Below, one piece after another: positions 55,073 through 63,561 of a DNA stretch of 64,000 nucleotides (its first letter is position 1; each line of letters starts with the position of its first letter). Location of the stretch: assembly GCF_029963765.1 (NCBI RefSeq), contig NZ_JALBYU010000001.1:434001-498000 (forward strand), given 5' to 3'. Under the pieces are notes generated by a model. It was not told where the DNA came from, searched no databases, and worked only from the letters and a program-made list of their open reading frames with translations. The DNA comes from Pseudomonas sp. UYIF39 (GTDB lineage Bacteria; Pseudomonadota; Gammaproteobacteria; Pseudomonadales; Pseudomonadaceae). A program made the translations under genes and the position numbers.

Positions 55073-57348
55073 GTTACAGCATCGCGGTGCGGGCGCTGTG
55101 TGAATTCACCGCCAAGGTCGGTGACCTCGACCTGCGTTTTACGCCCTCGCCGACCGCGCTGGAAGGGATTGTCGGGCACCGTACGGTGGCGTCCCGGCGC
55201 AGCGAGGGCTACCAGAGTGAAGTCGCGCTTGAAGGCCTGTATCAAACGTTGACGGTAAAGGGCCGGGCCGACGGCTACGACCCCGCGCAAAATTGCCTGG
55301 AAGAAGTCAAAACCTATCGCGGCGACTTGAGCAAGCAACCGGCCAACCACCGTCAGCTGCACTGGGCGCAGGCGAAGATTTACGGCTGGTTGATGTGCCA
55401 GAAACTGCAGCTGGCGCAGATCAATCTGGCCCTGGTGTACTTCAACATCGTCAATGAAAAGGAAACCTGCCTGGTCGAGGCTTTCAGCGCCGCGCAACTG
55501 CGGCTGTTCTTCGAACAACATTGCGCCTTGTTCCTGCACTGGGCCGAACAGGAAATGGCTCATCGCGAAGGGCGTAATCGGGCGGCGCAACAACTGGCGT
55601 TTCCCCATGCCGACTTTCGACCGGGGCAGCGTCATCTGGCGGAGTCGGTGTTCAAGGCCGTCAGCACCGGTCGTTGCTTGATGGCCCAGGCGCCCACGGG
55701 GATCGGCAAGACCGTCGGCACGCTATTCCCGATGCTCAAGGCCCTGGCGCCGCAGCAACTGGACAAGGTGTTCTTCCTCACGGCGAAAACCCCGGGGCGC
55801 AAACTGGCGCTGGACGCCGCGCAAGTGATCCTCGACAGCGCCGACGCGCCACCCTTGCGGGTGCTCGAGATGATTGCCCGGGACAAGGCCTGCGAGCATC
55901 CGGACAAGGCCTGTCACGGCGAATCCTGCCCGCTGGCCCAAGGTTTTTATGATCGCTTGCCCGCCGCTCGCCAGGCGGCCAGCAAGTTGTCCCTGCTGAA
56001 CCAGAACGCTTTGCGCGAGGTCGCCCTGGAGCACGACGTCTGTCCTTACTACCTGAGCCAGGAAATGGCCCGTTGGGCAGACGTGGTGGTCGCCGATTAC
56101 AACTACTATTTCGATTTCAGTGCGCTGCTGTTCGGGCTGGCCCAGGCCAATAACTGGAAAGTCGCGGTGCTGGTGGACGAAGCGCACAACCTGGTGGAGC
56201 GTGGCCGGCAGATGTACAGCGCCAGCCTCGACCAATCGACCCTCAACGGTGTACGAAAAACCGCGCCTGAGGTGTTGAAAAAATCCTTGCAACGGGTCAA
56301 CCGTGAGTGGAATGCCCTGCATAACCTGCAACTCGGCGCCTATCAGGCCTATGACAAGGCGCCGGAAAAACTGCTCCAGGCGTTGTCGTCGTGCAGCGCG
56401 AGCATCGGCGACTACCTGAACGATCATCCTCAAGGCCTGGACGGAGCGTTACAGAACTTCTATTTCGACATGCTGCAGTTTTGCCGCGTGGCCGAGCTCT
56501 TTGATGAACAGTTCCTGTTCGACATCAGCAAGCGCGATCTCGACCGCCAACGCAACCTGTCGCAGCTTTGCCTGCGCAACGTGGTGCCCGCCGGCTTCAT
56601 CCGCCCGCGCTTGACGGCTGCACGCAGCACCGTGCTGTTTTCCGCGACCCTGAGCCCTCGCCACTACTATGCCGACCTGCTGGGTACACCGGTGAACACG
56701 GTGTGGATAGACGTGGAATCGCCATTTCACGCCGATCAGCTGCAAGTGCACATCGTCAGCCAGATCTCCACGCGGTTCGTCCATCGCCAGTCATCCCTTG
56801 CGCCAATCGTCGAGCTGATCGCCGGGCAGTTCAGTCAACGTCCCGGAAACTACCTGGCGTTTTTCAGCAGTTTTGACTATTTGCAGCAAGTGGCGCAGTT
56901 GCTGGCCGAGAAACATCCACACATCAATCTGTGGTCGCAGTCCCGGGGCATGGGGGAAGGGCAGCGCCAGGACTTCCTCGATCAGTTCACCGCCGAGAGT
57001 CAGGGCGTCGGTTTTGCGGTGTTAGGCGGGGCGTTTGGCGAAGGCATCGACTTGCCGGGCGCGCGACTGATCGGGGCGTTTATCGCCACCCTCGGACTGG
57101 CGCAACTCAACCCGGTCAACGAGCAGTTGAAACGGCGCATGGCAGCGATTTTCGGCGCCGGTTATGACTACACCTACCTGTTTCCAGGTGTGCAGAAAGT
57201 GGTGCAGGCGGCGGGGAGGGTGATCCGCACCCAGCAGGATCAAGGGGTGGTGATGTTGATCGATGACCGGTTTGGCGATAGCAAGGTCAAACAGCTACTG
57301 CCGCGTTGGTGGTCAATTGCTCCGAGGCTTTTGTACGCTGCCGAGTAG
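55069..57348 (+). CDS. XPD/DinG-type Fe-S helicase with N-terminal PD-(D/E)XK nuclease-like domain
   Basis: About 759 residues. Residues 60-110 carry a nuclease-like core: GRADGYDP, then LEEVKTYRGD and HRQLHWAQAKIYGW, fitting the D...EVK...Q order of PD-(D/E)XK enzymes. The helicase part has Walker A APTGIGKT (about 207), motif II VLVDEAHNL (DEAH, about 368), VLFSATLSP and the final AAGRVIRTQQDQG. Four Cys lie between Walker A and DEAH (KACEHPDKACHGESCP, then DVCPYY), positioned for a 4Fe-4S cluster as in XPD. TTG at 55069 gives MSYSIAVRALCEF and overlaps the FAN1 stop, with GGAG about 9 bases upstream; ATG 55051 is the alternative. Coupling with FAN1 points to a joint role in DNA repair. Confidence 0.93.
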   Translation: MSYSIAVRALCEFTAKVGDLDLRFTPSPTALEGIVGHRTVASRRSEGYQSEVALEGLYQTLTVKGRADGYDPAQNCLEEVKTYRGDLSKQPANHRQLHWAQAKIYGWLMCQKLQLAQINLALVYFNIVNEKETCLVEAFSAAQLRLFFEQHCALFLHWAEQEMAHREGRNRAAQQLAFPHADFRPGQRHLAESVFKAVSTGRCLMAQAPTGIGKTVGTLFPMLKALAPQQLDKVFFLTAKTPGRKLALDAAQVILDSADAPPLRVLEMIARDKACEHPDKACHGESCPLAQGFYDRLPAARQAASKLSLLNQNALREVALEHDVCPYYLSQEMARWADVVVADYNYYFDFSALLFGLAQANNWKVAVLVDEAHNLVERGRQMYSASLDQSTLNGVRKTAPEVLKKSLQRVNREWNALHNLQLGAYQAYDKAPEKLLQALSSCSASIGDYLNDHPQGLDGALQNFYFDMLQFCRVAELFDEQFLFDISKRDLDRQRNLSQLCLRNVVPAGFIRPRLTAARSTVLFSATLSPRHYYADLLGTPVNTVWIDVESPFHADQLQVHIVSQISTRFVHRQSSLAPIVELIAGQFSQRPGNYLAFFSSFDYLQQVAQLLAEKHPHINLWSQSRGMGEGQRQDFLDQFTAESQGVGFAVLGGAFGEGIDLPGARLIGAFIATLGLAQLNPVNEQLKRRMAAIFGAGYDYTYLFPGVQKVVQAAGRVIRTQQDQGVVMLIDDRFGDSKVKQLLPRWWSIAPRLLYAAE

Positions 57349-57476
57349 GATTTTTTACTTTAAAAACATCTACATATCTTGAAAGAAACACCCATTTGAA
57401 CAAGCAGCGAATGCCGTCTTTATTCAAAGAACCAGTCATCACTTTCAAGCTGAATCTTTGATAAGGAAATCAAGAT

Positions 57477-58385
57477 ATGTCAGTAGCACCGAAATACACG
57501 TACACCCCTGAGCAGGTCTCCGCAGCATTCAATGAAATAAAAGCGAGGCTGTTCAGCGGCATCAAGGCCGAGGCAACCCCAAAAATTCTGATCGTTGCCG
57601 GGCTGCAAGGGTCAGGCAAAACCTATCTGCTGGAAAAGAACCTGCTGCCTTCAAAACGCTACGACAACTATGTTCGCCTGTACCTGCCCGACTACCGCAA
57701 GAAACACCCCCAATATGCAGAAATGATCAAACTTGGCGTCTTGCATGCGTATGAGCATACCGAGGCATTTGTTCGTGAAGTCAGCACGAAGATCCATACG
57801 CAGGCCTTCACTGGCAAATTCAACATCATCATGGAATGTGCGTTCGACAGTGTCGATTTCGCGGCCTTCCCGCCGTTGGCGACCGCCGCCGGTTATCAGT
57901 TCGAAACTCACATCGTGGGCTGCACTCAAGAGTTTGCTCATGTGTCGAGCATTAAACGAGCGTTCAAAAGCCTTGAAGACCAGGAAATGGAACGGTTTCT
58001 CACGGTATCGAAGCTGGATGCCAGCATGAGTTATGCGCCTGCGATCATCCTGGCCTTCGAGACGGCTGCAAAGGCGGTTAGCGGCTCGCAAATCAATTTG
58101 TACGAGCGCGGGTTCGGTGGGTTGAACGAGCGAACCTTGATTGCTCAGAGTACCTACTCCAAAGCTGCCGACGGTTCCGTCAGCACAACCACAACCAAAG
58201 TGGATTTTGCATACAGCGTCTACTCCAGCATTATCGACAACCACGTCTTCGCGGTGAGCGATCGCGACGAAGTCATCAAAGAGTGCCACCTGGCACTGCT
58301 CAAGATGGCGACTCATGCTTCGCATGTTCCGAAATTCGTCTACAACGATCTATACGCCTACATCGTCAAACACGTGAATCGATAA
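57477..58385 (+). CDS. Zeta-toxin-like P-loop kinase without visible antitoxin
   Basis: 302 residues. Walker A is in LIVAGLQGSGKTYLL (about 40-52). Then come RLYLPDYRKKHPQY, where zeta toxins have the catalytic Asp and substrate contacts, and NIIMECAFDSVDF, which resembles the strand before the bound substrate. Zeta toxins phosphorylate UDP-N-acetylglucosamine and so block peptidoglycan synthesis. No epsilon-type antitoxin frame lies in the 128-base gap upstream or in the 87 bases downstream, so it may be a chromosomal variant controlled otherwise or a kinase with another role. The gene is somewhat richer in A/T than its neighbours, which hints at transfer. ATG 57477 has AAGGAA at spacing 8. 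Confidence 0.75.
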   Translation: MSVAPKYTYTPEQVSAAFNEIKARLFSGIKAEATPKILIVAGLQGSGKTYLLEKNLLPSKRYDNYVRLYLPDYRKKHPQYAEMIKLGVLHAYEHTEAFVREVSTKIHTQAFTGKFNIIMECAFDSVDFAAFPPLATAAGYQFETHIVGCTQEFAHVSSIKRAFKSLEDQEMERFLTVSKLDASMSYAPAIILAFETAAKAVSGSQINLYERGFGGLNERTLIAQSTYSKAADGSVSTTTTKVDFAYSVYSSIIDNHVFAVSDRDEVIKECHLALLKMATHASHVPKFVYNDLYAYIVKHVNR

Positions 58386-58472
58386 CGCTGGGCGACGAGT
58401 ACCGTTTTTCCGACTTTCCAAATGCGTGGTTTGTCGCATACTCCAAAAAAACGGTAATACCCAGAGGGATCA

Positions 58473-60395
58473 ATGAACGAGGATCGGACCAAAGCCAGCG
58501 CCATCGACGACAGTCGTTTTCGGTTGTTGATCGATGCTGTCGTTGATTACGCGATTTACATGATTGATCCCGATGGAATCATCACCAGCTGGAACGCCGG
58601 CGCCAAGCGTTTCAAGGGGTATGAAGAAGCCGAAATACTCGGCCAGCACTTTTCGCGTTTCTATACCGAAGCGGATCGCCTTGCCGGTAAGCCCCAGCGA
58701 GCGCTGGACACGGCGATTCGGGAAGGGCGTTTCGAGGGAGAAGGCTGGCGGGTTCGCAAGGACGGTACGCGCTTCTGGTCCCACGTAGTGGTCGATCCAA
58801 TTCTCGATCCGTCGGGCAAGCTGCTCGGGTTTGCCAAGATTACCCGCGACCTGACCGACCGCAAAATGGCCGAAGAAGTCCTCAAGCAAAGCGAGCAGCA
58901 GTTCCGCCTGCTGGTTCAAAGCGTCACTGACTACGCCATCTACATGCTCGCCCCGGATGGCCGCGTGACCAACTGGAACCTTGGGGCTCAGCGCATCAAG
59001 GGCTACTTGCCCGAAGAGGTCATCGGCCAGCACTTTTCGATGTTTTACACCCCGGAAGACCGCGAGGCCGGCCAACCGCAACGGACCCTGGACATTGCGC
59101 TACGTGAAGGGCGATTCGAAAACAAAGGCTGGCGCGTGCGCAAGGACGGTACGCGGTTCCTGGCCAATGTCGTGGTCGATCCGATTTGGGGCGAAACCGG
59201 CACGCTGCTCGGTTTCGCCAAGATCACCCGTGATATCACCGAAGCCACACAAGCCCAGCAGGCGCTGGAGCAAACCCGCGAAGCGCTGTTTCAGGCGCAG
59301 AAAATGCAGGCCATCGGCCAACTCAGTGGTGGCATCGCCCACGACTTCAACAATTTGCTGACCGTTATCCTCGGCAATCTGGAAATCGTCCGCAAACGCG
59401 TGGGGGACGATCCGAAAATTACCCGTTTGGTGGACAACGCCACTCAGGGGGCCTTGCGGGGCGTAACCCTGACCCAGCGCATGCTGGCGTTTGCCAGACG
59501 TCAGGAACTCAAGGCCGAACCCGTCGAGATTCCGACGTTGGTGCAAGGAATCACCGGACTGTTGCGCAGCTCTCTCGGGCCTTCCGTGGCGCTCGAAACG
59601 TGCTTTTCGCCAGAACTTGAACCGATCATGGCCGACGTCAATCAGCTCGAACTGGCGGTACTGAACCTGGTGACCAACGCTCGAGATGCAATGCCCAATG
59701 GCGGAAAAATCGTGATCAGTGCTCAGACAGATGCTGTTCTGGACAAGACACAGCTTTCCCTGGCGCCCGGTCGTTATGTCTGCCTGAGTGTCACCGACAA
59801 CGGTGAGGGCATGGATGACGCGACGCTGGCATCGGCAACGGACCCTTTTTTCACCACCAAGGGAGTTGGCAAAGGTACTGGCCTGGGGCTGTCGATGGTT
59901 CATGGTTCTATTGAGCAATTGGGCGGCCGATTCGTTCTCAAGAGCCTTAAGGACAAAGGCACAACCGCCGAATTGTGGATACCCATTGCGGCCGCTGGTT
60001 CAGTCGCCAAACCTGTTGCCGAGGAGCAAGCCGCACCACCCGTACCCCGACTGTGTGTGTTGGTGGTGGACGACGACAGCCTGGTATTGACCAGTACCTG
60101 CCTGTTGCTCGAGGACCTTGGGCATCGAGTGATCAGTGCAGTGTCCGGTGCACAGGCGCTAGCCATGTTCGACAGCGAACAGGCGATTGATCTGGTCATC
60201 ACCGACATGGCCATGCCACAGATGAATGGCGCGCAACTGGCGCAGGCTATCCGGATCATCAAGCCGAACCTGCCGATCATCCTTGCCACCGGTTACGCCG
60301 AGCGCCTGGAAGGTTTCGCAACCAAACTTCCGCGCCTGTCCAAACCCTTTACCCAACTCAATCTGGTGGAAATCATCGCCACCACCATGAAATGA
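58473..60395 (+). CDS. Hybrid histidine kinase with two PAS domains
   Basis: 640 residues, no membrane segments. Two very similar PAS domains (about 10-135 and 140-255; each with the pattern DYAIYM, then NLGAQRIKGY or NAGAKRFKGY, GQHFSMFYT and GWRVRKDGTRF) arose by internal duplication. Then HisKA with [19 protein letters not shown] (about 287), an ATPase domain ([29 protein letters not shown]) and a receiver (about 525-640; VVDDDS, VITDMAMPQMNG, LSKPF). PAS domains of this type often bind haem, flavin or small ligands, but the signal cannot be read here. AGAGGG precedes ATG at spacing 4-5. It is monocistronic as far as I can see. Confidence 0.93.
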   Translation: MNEDRTKASAIDDSRFRLLIDAVVDYAIYMIDPDGIITSWNAGAKRFKGYEEAEILGQHFSRFYTEADRLAGKPQRALDTAIREGRFEGEGWRVRKDGTRFWSHVVVDPILDPSGKLLGFAKITRDLTDRKMAEEVLKQSEQQFRLLVQSVTDYAIYMLAPDGRVTNWNLGAQRIKGYLPEEVIGQHFSMFYTPEDREAGQPQRTLDIALREGRFENKGWRVRKDGTRFLANVVVDPIWGETGTLLGFAKITRDITEATQAQQALEQTREALFQAQKMQAIGQLSGGIAHDFNNLLTVILGNLEIVRKRVGDDPKITRLVDNATQGALRGVTLTQRMLAFARRQELKAEPVEIPTLVQGITGLLRSSLGPSVALETCFSPELEPIMADVNQLELAVLNLVTNARDAMPNGGKIVISAQTDAVLDKTQLSLAPGRYVCLSVTDNGEGMDDATLASATDPFFTTKGVGKGTGLGLSMVHGSIEQLGGRFVLKSLKDKGTTAELWIPIAAAGSVAKPVAEEQAAPPVPRLCVLVVDDDSLVLTSTCLLLEDLGHRVISAVSGAQALAMFDSEQAIDLVITDMAMPQMNGAQLAQAIRIIKPNLPIILATGYAERLEGFATKLPRLSKPFTQLNLVEIIATTMK

Positions 60396-60405
60396 CAACG
60401 CGAGC

Positions 60406-60651
60406 TCAATGTTCGGCCGCTGATCCCGCGTTCTTCTTGAAACCACGCAGGTTCATGGCGCAGAGGCAAAACTGCAACACGATCAGTGCATAGGCCTGGG
60501 TGTGGTAACCCCACGTTACCCATAAAACATTGCTGACGATAAAACAGACGAAGCCCGAGACCCTGCGCCTGGGGTTTTGCGAACCGATCAACCACGCTGC
60601 CAGCACCGTAACCAGCATCGCCGGCCATTGCACCCAATCGAGATAGTCCAT
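60406..60651 (-). CDS. Small two- or three-helix membrane protein
   Basis: 81 residues starting MDYLDWVQWPAMLVTVLAAWLIGSQ. Hydrophobic segments are at about 8-25, 33-47 and 52-65, with positive residues NPRRR between the first two, so it is an inner-membrane protein. The order of helices and the pattern GFVCFIVSNVLWVTWGY resemble small half-transporter-like proteins common in bacteria, but no function can be named. ATG 60651 has GGAGG 6-10 bases upstream. It follows the hemerythrin gene on the same strand, with a strong terminator between them, so it has its own promoter or weak read-through. Confidence 0.75.
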   Translation of the reverse strand: MDYLDWVQWPAMLVTVLAAWLIGSQNPRRRVSGFVCFIVSNVLWVTWGYHTQAYALIVLQFCLCAMNLRGFKKNAGSAAEH

Positions 60652-60708
60652 TGCAGGCCTCCGTGTATTGTCATTCCGGCTGAATGTATCGCGTGAACCG
60701 AACAAGCA

Positions 60709-60736
60709 AAAAGGCCCGGCATATGCCGGGCCTTTT
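60709..60736. terminator. Bidirectional rho-independent terminator
   Basis: A perfect palindrome: AAAAGGCCCGGCAT (60709-60722) and ATGCCGGGCCTTTT (60723-60736). On the minus strand it ends the hemerythrin gene, with its T-run in the right direction. Confidence 0.92.
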
Positions 60737-60754
60737 GTGTTCCCGCCACCTGCA

Positions 60755-61231
60755 TCAAGCCGCCAGATTGGCTGCACTCATTTCTTTCTTGTACTGGGCT
60801 TTTAAACTTTCCATTTGCGCGCCCAGTTCTTCCAGTGTGGCTTTGCCCAGCAGTTTTTTCGCCTGAGGGAACATCTCGGTTTCTTCTTCCTCGATATGGT
60901 GTTCCAGCAGTTCCTTGACCACTTTCACGCGACCGGCGAATTCCGGGGTGGAGGGGTCGGTGACTTTCAAGTCTGGCAGCACCAGGGAATCAACGGTGCG
61001 ATGTTCTTCCTTGGCTTCGTAATACATGACGTCTTGTTCCTTGCCCCCGGCTTTCTTGTACGCCGGGTACAAGACTTCCTCTTCGAGACGGGTGTGTATG
61101 GCGATCTCCATTTCCAGTTTGGCCAGCAGCTCGCTACGTTTTTTAACACCACGTTCGGTGGATTCGCTGAGTTGGGTCAGGATGCCTTTTACGCGTTCAT
61201 GGTCGGCTTTCAACAAGTCTATGGCGTTCAT
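60755..61231 (-). CDS. Hemerythrin HHE-domain protein
   Basis: 158 residues forming a four-helix bundle with the iron-binding His/Glu set: DHERVKGIL (helix A), HTRLEEEVLYP (helix B), EEHRTVDSL (helix C) and HHIEEEETEMFP (helix D). Proteins of this class bind a di-iron centre and are linked to oxygen, nitric oxide or oxidative-stress sensing. There is no signal peptide, so it is cytoplasmic. The C-terminal 25 residues are a Lys/Ala-rich helix. GGAGAG lies about 9 bases before ATG 61231. Confidence 0.93.
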   Translation of the reverse strand: MNAIDLLKADHERVKGILTQLSESTERGVKKRSELLAKLEMEIAIHTRLEEEVLYPAYKKAGGKEQDVMYYEAKEEHRTVDSLVLPDLKVTDPSTPEFAGRVKVVKELLEHHIEEEETEMFPQAKKLLGKATLEELGAQMESLKAQYKKEMSAANLAA

Positions 61232-61563
61232 GGTCGAGTCTCTCCAACGAGTCAGGGGTGAGCGCGAACGGTCTCAAGGCCGAAAGTCGCTCATTGTCCT
61301 TGAGCATTTGTCGTGCCGATTTTTCAGTGCGACAAAGTTCATATAAAACAATTAGTTGAAGTGGCTGATGGCAAACTGAAGTCATGCAGCCTGCATGAGT
61401 CCGGAAATTGACTCATGCAGTTCGCAGTGGAGCATTGATGTTCCAGACAATAAAAAGCCCAGCGATTGTGCCTAATGCCGGTCGGTTAAGGGTGTGAACA
61501 CCGCTCCCACAGGTTTTGCACCTTAACTGACCGGCATTAGGCGACTGTGCCGGGCTTTCAAGT
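61232..61563. other. Intergenic stretch holding a long inverted repeat
   Basis: 332 bases with no credible gene. The left part probably holds the hemerythrin promoter. The centre carries the inverted repeat at 61470-61542 described separately, flanked by AAAAAGCCC (61452-61460) and GGGCTTT (61552-61558), which can pair with each other as a terminator stem facing the 61564 gene. Confidence 0.6.
61470..61542. repeat. Inverted repeat with 24-25 base arms
   Basis: The left arm 61470-61494 starts GCCTAATGCCGGTCGG, and the right arm 61519-61542 ends ACCGGCATTAGGC. The arms are complementary except for one base change and one extra base. The 24-base centre contains GCTCCCACAGG, a sequence common in Pseudomonas intergenic repeats. 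The whole is flanked by a AAAGCCC/GGGCTTT pair, as if inserted into a terminator hairpin. Confidence 0.8.
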
Positions 61564-61860
61564 TCAGGCTCTGGATTCGGGGTGCTGGAGCAAACGACGA
61601 GCGGTTTGCGTGGACATCGAGACAGGCGGGAAATCTTCGTTGAGCAGCCGCAAGTGCTCGATCGCTTCCTCGAACTTCAAGTCAGCCTTTCTGCGCATCG
61701 CCTGATAGCAATCAAACAGCTCCGCGTCCATGTCACTGCCCTCAAGTAATGCAAAGGCGCTGCGGCTCAATGCCTGGGCGTCTTCAAACATTTGACAATT
61801 ACGTTCCAGGGCGAAGGCCCGGCAGGCTTTGATTTCTTCGGAGGTGGAATAGTGAATCAT
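61564..61860 (-). CDS. Uncharacterised 98-residue protein
   Basis: Starts MIHYSTSEEIKACRAFALERN and is mostly helical, with QALSRSAFALLEG and RRKADLKFEEAIEHLRLLNEDF; it ends RRLLQHPESRA. There is no signal peptide, membrane segment or recognised motif. ATG 61860 has AGGTG 7 bases upstream, whereas the longer frame to 61995 has no supporting site. The upstream region 61861-62048 contains a sequence resembling a tRNA T-arm that I do not accept as a tRNA. The function is unknown. Confidence 0.7.
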   Translation of the reverse strand: MIHYSTSEEIKACRAFALERNCQMFEDAQALSRSAFALLEGSDMDAELFDCYQAMRRKADLKFEEAIEHLRLLNEDFPPVSMSTQTARRLLQHPESRA

Positions 61861-62048
61861 GACCAGCACCTGATTTTTCGAGGTTCCTTTTGATAGGTAT
61901 CGATGCCGTAGGGGAATCGAACCTGGTAAGTCCCGCCGTACAAAAAGCCGGGCAGGATTAAGGTTGTGACCTGCTGGATCGCAAAAGAATTTCAAATTTA
62001 TGAGCGTGAAAATTCGATAATTCGGACCCTGAACGCACAGACATCAAA

Positions 62049-63392
62049 TCAAATATCCCGTTTTTTATGCTGTTCATATCGAGCCAGCATCGGTTGGGTG
62101 CTGATCCCGTGGATGAGGATGCTTAGCGCGACCACGCACAAGGTCAAATCCATGCAGAGCGTTGCAATCGACGGGGCCAGCCCGTGGTTCAGGGCATAAA
62201 ACAGGTAGTACAGACTGCCGATGCCGCGTATGCCAAACCAGCCAATCAACATTCGCTGCTGACCGTTGAGCAAACTGCCCCAAGGCATGGCGACGACGCT
62301 CAGGGGTCGTATCAGGCAAAACAACACGCCGGCGATCGGCAACGCACGCCAGTCCCAGTGCGCCATCAGCACCACGCCGAGCAGCGTCACCAGAAAGACT
62401 TCCATGGCCCGTTCCACCAGGCTGCCGAAGGCGAGCATGTCGCCCATCATGATTCCCGCCGCGACCTGGGTGTCTTCAAGGTTCTCGGTATCGCCATGAA
62501 CGGCGTCTTGCGGCTCGACGTTCTGATGGCCCACAACAGGCTGAACCAGATGCTCGGCGGGAAGTTCGTCGTCACCCGTGGATTTGACTTCTTCGTGGCG
62601 CAAACCCAGGCCGGCAGCAAACACCGACAGAAAGCCGTAACCGTGAATCGACTCGGCCCCGACATAGGCCAGGGCAATCAAGGCGAGGGCGAGGTAATCA
62701 TTTGGGGAAAGGGTGCTGTCGTCATTTTTGATGCGCATTAACAAGGTCAGGCGACCAATGCCGCGTCCCATCCAGTAGCCGGTGAGCAAACCGGCCGGGA
62801 CTGCCCACAATAAACTGCGCAGCACCCAGTCACTCAGCCAGCCGGGGTTGCCGTCGTGTTGCACCAGCAGCAGGCCAAGGATGACAAACGGGAAGGCGAT
62901 CCCGTCATTGAGCCCGGCTTCACCCGACAGCCCGAAACGCACGCTGTCGTCATCCCGGGCGTCGTTGACTTGCACCAGGGCGGCGAGTACCGGGTCGGTG
63001 GGCGCCAGAATCGAGCCGATCAACACGGACGCGCCCCAGGACAATTCGAAGCCGTAATGCAGCAACAGGCTGACACCGGCAATGGTCAGCACCATGACCG
63101 GGCCGGCCAGGCCGTAGGCAATGCGCCAGTTTTTGTCCCTGAGCGGCAAGCGCAACTTCAAACCACAGACAAACAACGAAAACAGCACCGCGACTTCCGT
63201 CAGGTGCTCCATCCAGGTGGACGCATCTTCGGTGTCCAGTTTCAACAGCCCCAGCCCTGCGGGCCCGATGGCTACACCCAGCACCAGGCACACCGCCGAC
63301 GTAGTCACCGGCATCCAGCGCAGGTACGACGACGTCAGTGCCAGCGTCAGCAGCACGGCACCCAACACCGCCACCCACAAAATGAAACTCAT
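62049..63392 (-). CDS. CPA1-type cation:proton antiporter
   Basis: 447 residues with about 12 membrane segments. The conserved core of the sodium/proton antiporter family is present: GSILAPTDPVLAALVQ (about 128-143, unwound helix) and FGLSGEAGLNDGIAFPFV (about 153-170, with the ion-binding Asp). A hydrophilic, acid-rich loop of about 50 residues (RHEEVKSTGDDELPAEH to GDTENLEDTQ, about 270-315) interrupts the C-terminal half and may be a regulatory insertion. The end is Lys/Arg-rich (YEQHKKRDI). It probably exchanges Na+ or K+ for H+ in pH or salt homeostasis. It appears to be a single-gene unit. Confidence 0.92.
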   Translation of the reverse strand: MSFILWVAVLGAVLLTLALTSSYLRWMPVTTSAVCLVLGVAIGPAGLGLLKLDTEDASTWMEHLTEVAVLFSLFVCGLKLRLPLRDKNWRIAYGLAGPVMVLTIAGVSLLLHYGFELSWGASVLIGSILAPTDPVLAALVQVNDARDDDSVRFGLSGEAGLNDGIAFPFVILGLLLVQHDGNPGWLSDWVLRSLLWAVPAGLLTGYWMGRGIGRLTLLMRIKNDDSTLSPNDYLALALIALAYVGAESIHGYGFLSVFAAGLGLRHEEVKSTGDDELPAEHLVQPVVGHQNVEPQDAVHGDTENLEDTQVAAGIMMGDMLAFGSLVERAMEVFLVTLLGVVLMAHWDWRALPIAGVLFCLIRPLSVVAMPWGSLLNGQQRMLIGWFGIRGIGSLYYLFYALNHGLAPSIATLCMDLTLCVVALSILIHGISTQPMLARYEQHKKRDI

Positions 63393-63561
63393 GCTCGGTA
63401 CTCGACGGGTGCGTGCGGTGATGTAGAGCCTCTGGCGATTAACTGACAGTGGCGCGCAGGTATTCAGGCGTCAGTACGTTGAACCATAGCAGGATGCTCT
63501 GGAAATGGCGGCGGGTTCAATTTAAAGCATCGGCTTGCCGCCAATGATTCCATACCGCTGG

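Noticed and set aside
61905..61930. tRNA-like T-arm sequence GGTTCGATTCCCC on the minus strand
   Set aside because: The T-stem does not pair properly and no anticodon arm, D-arm or acceptor partner is found nearby. It is at most a remnant or chance resemblance.
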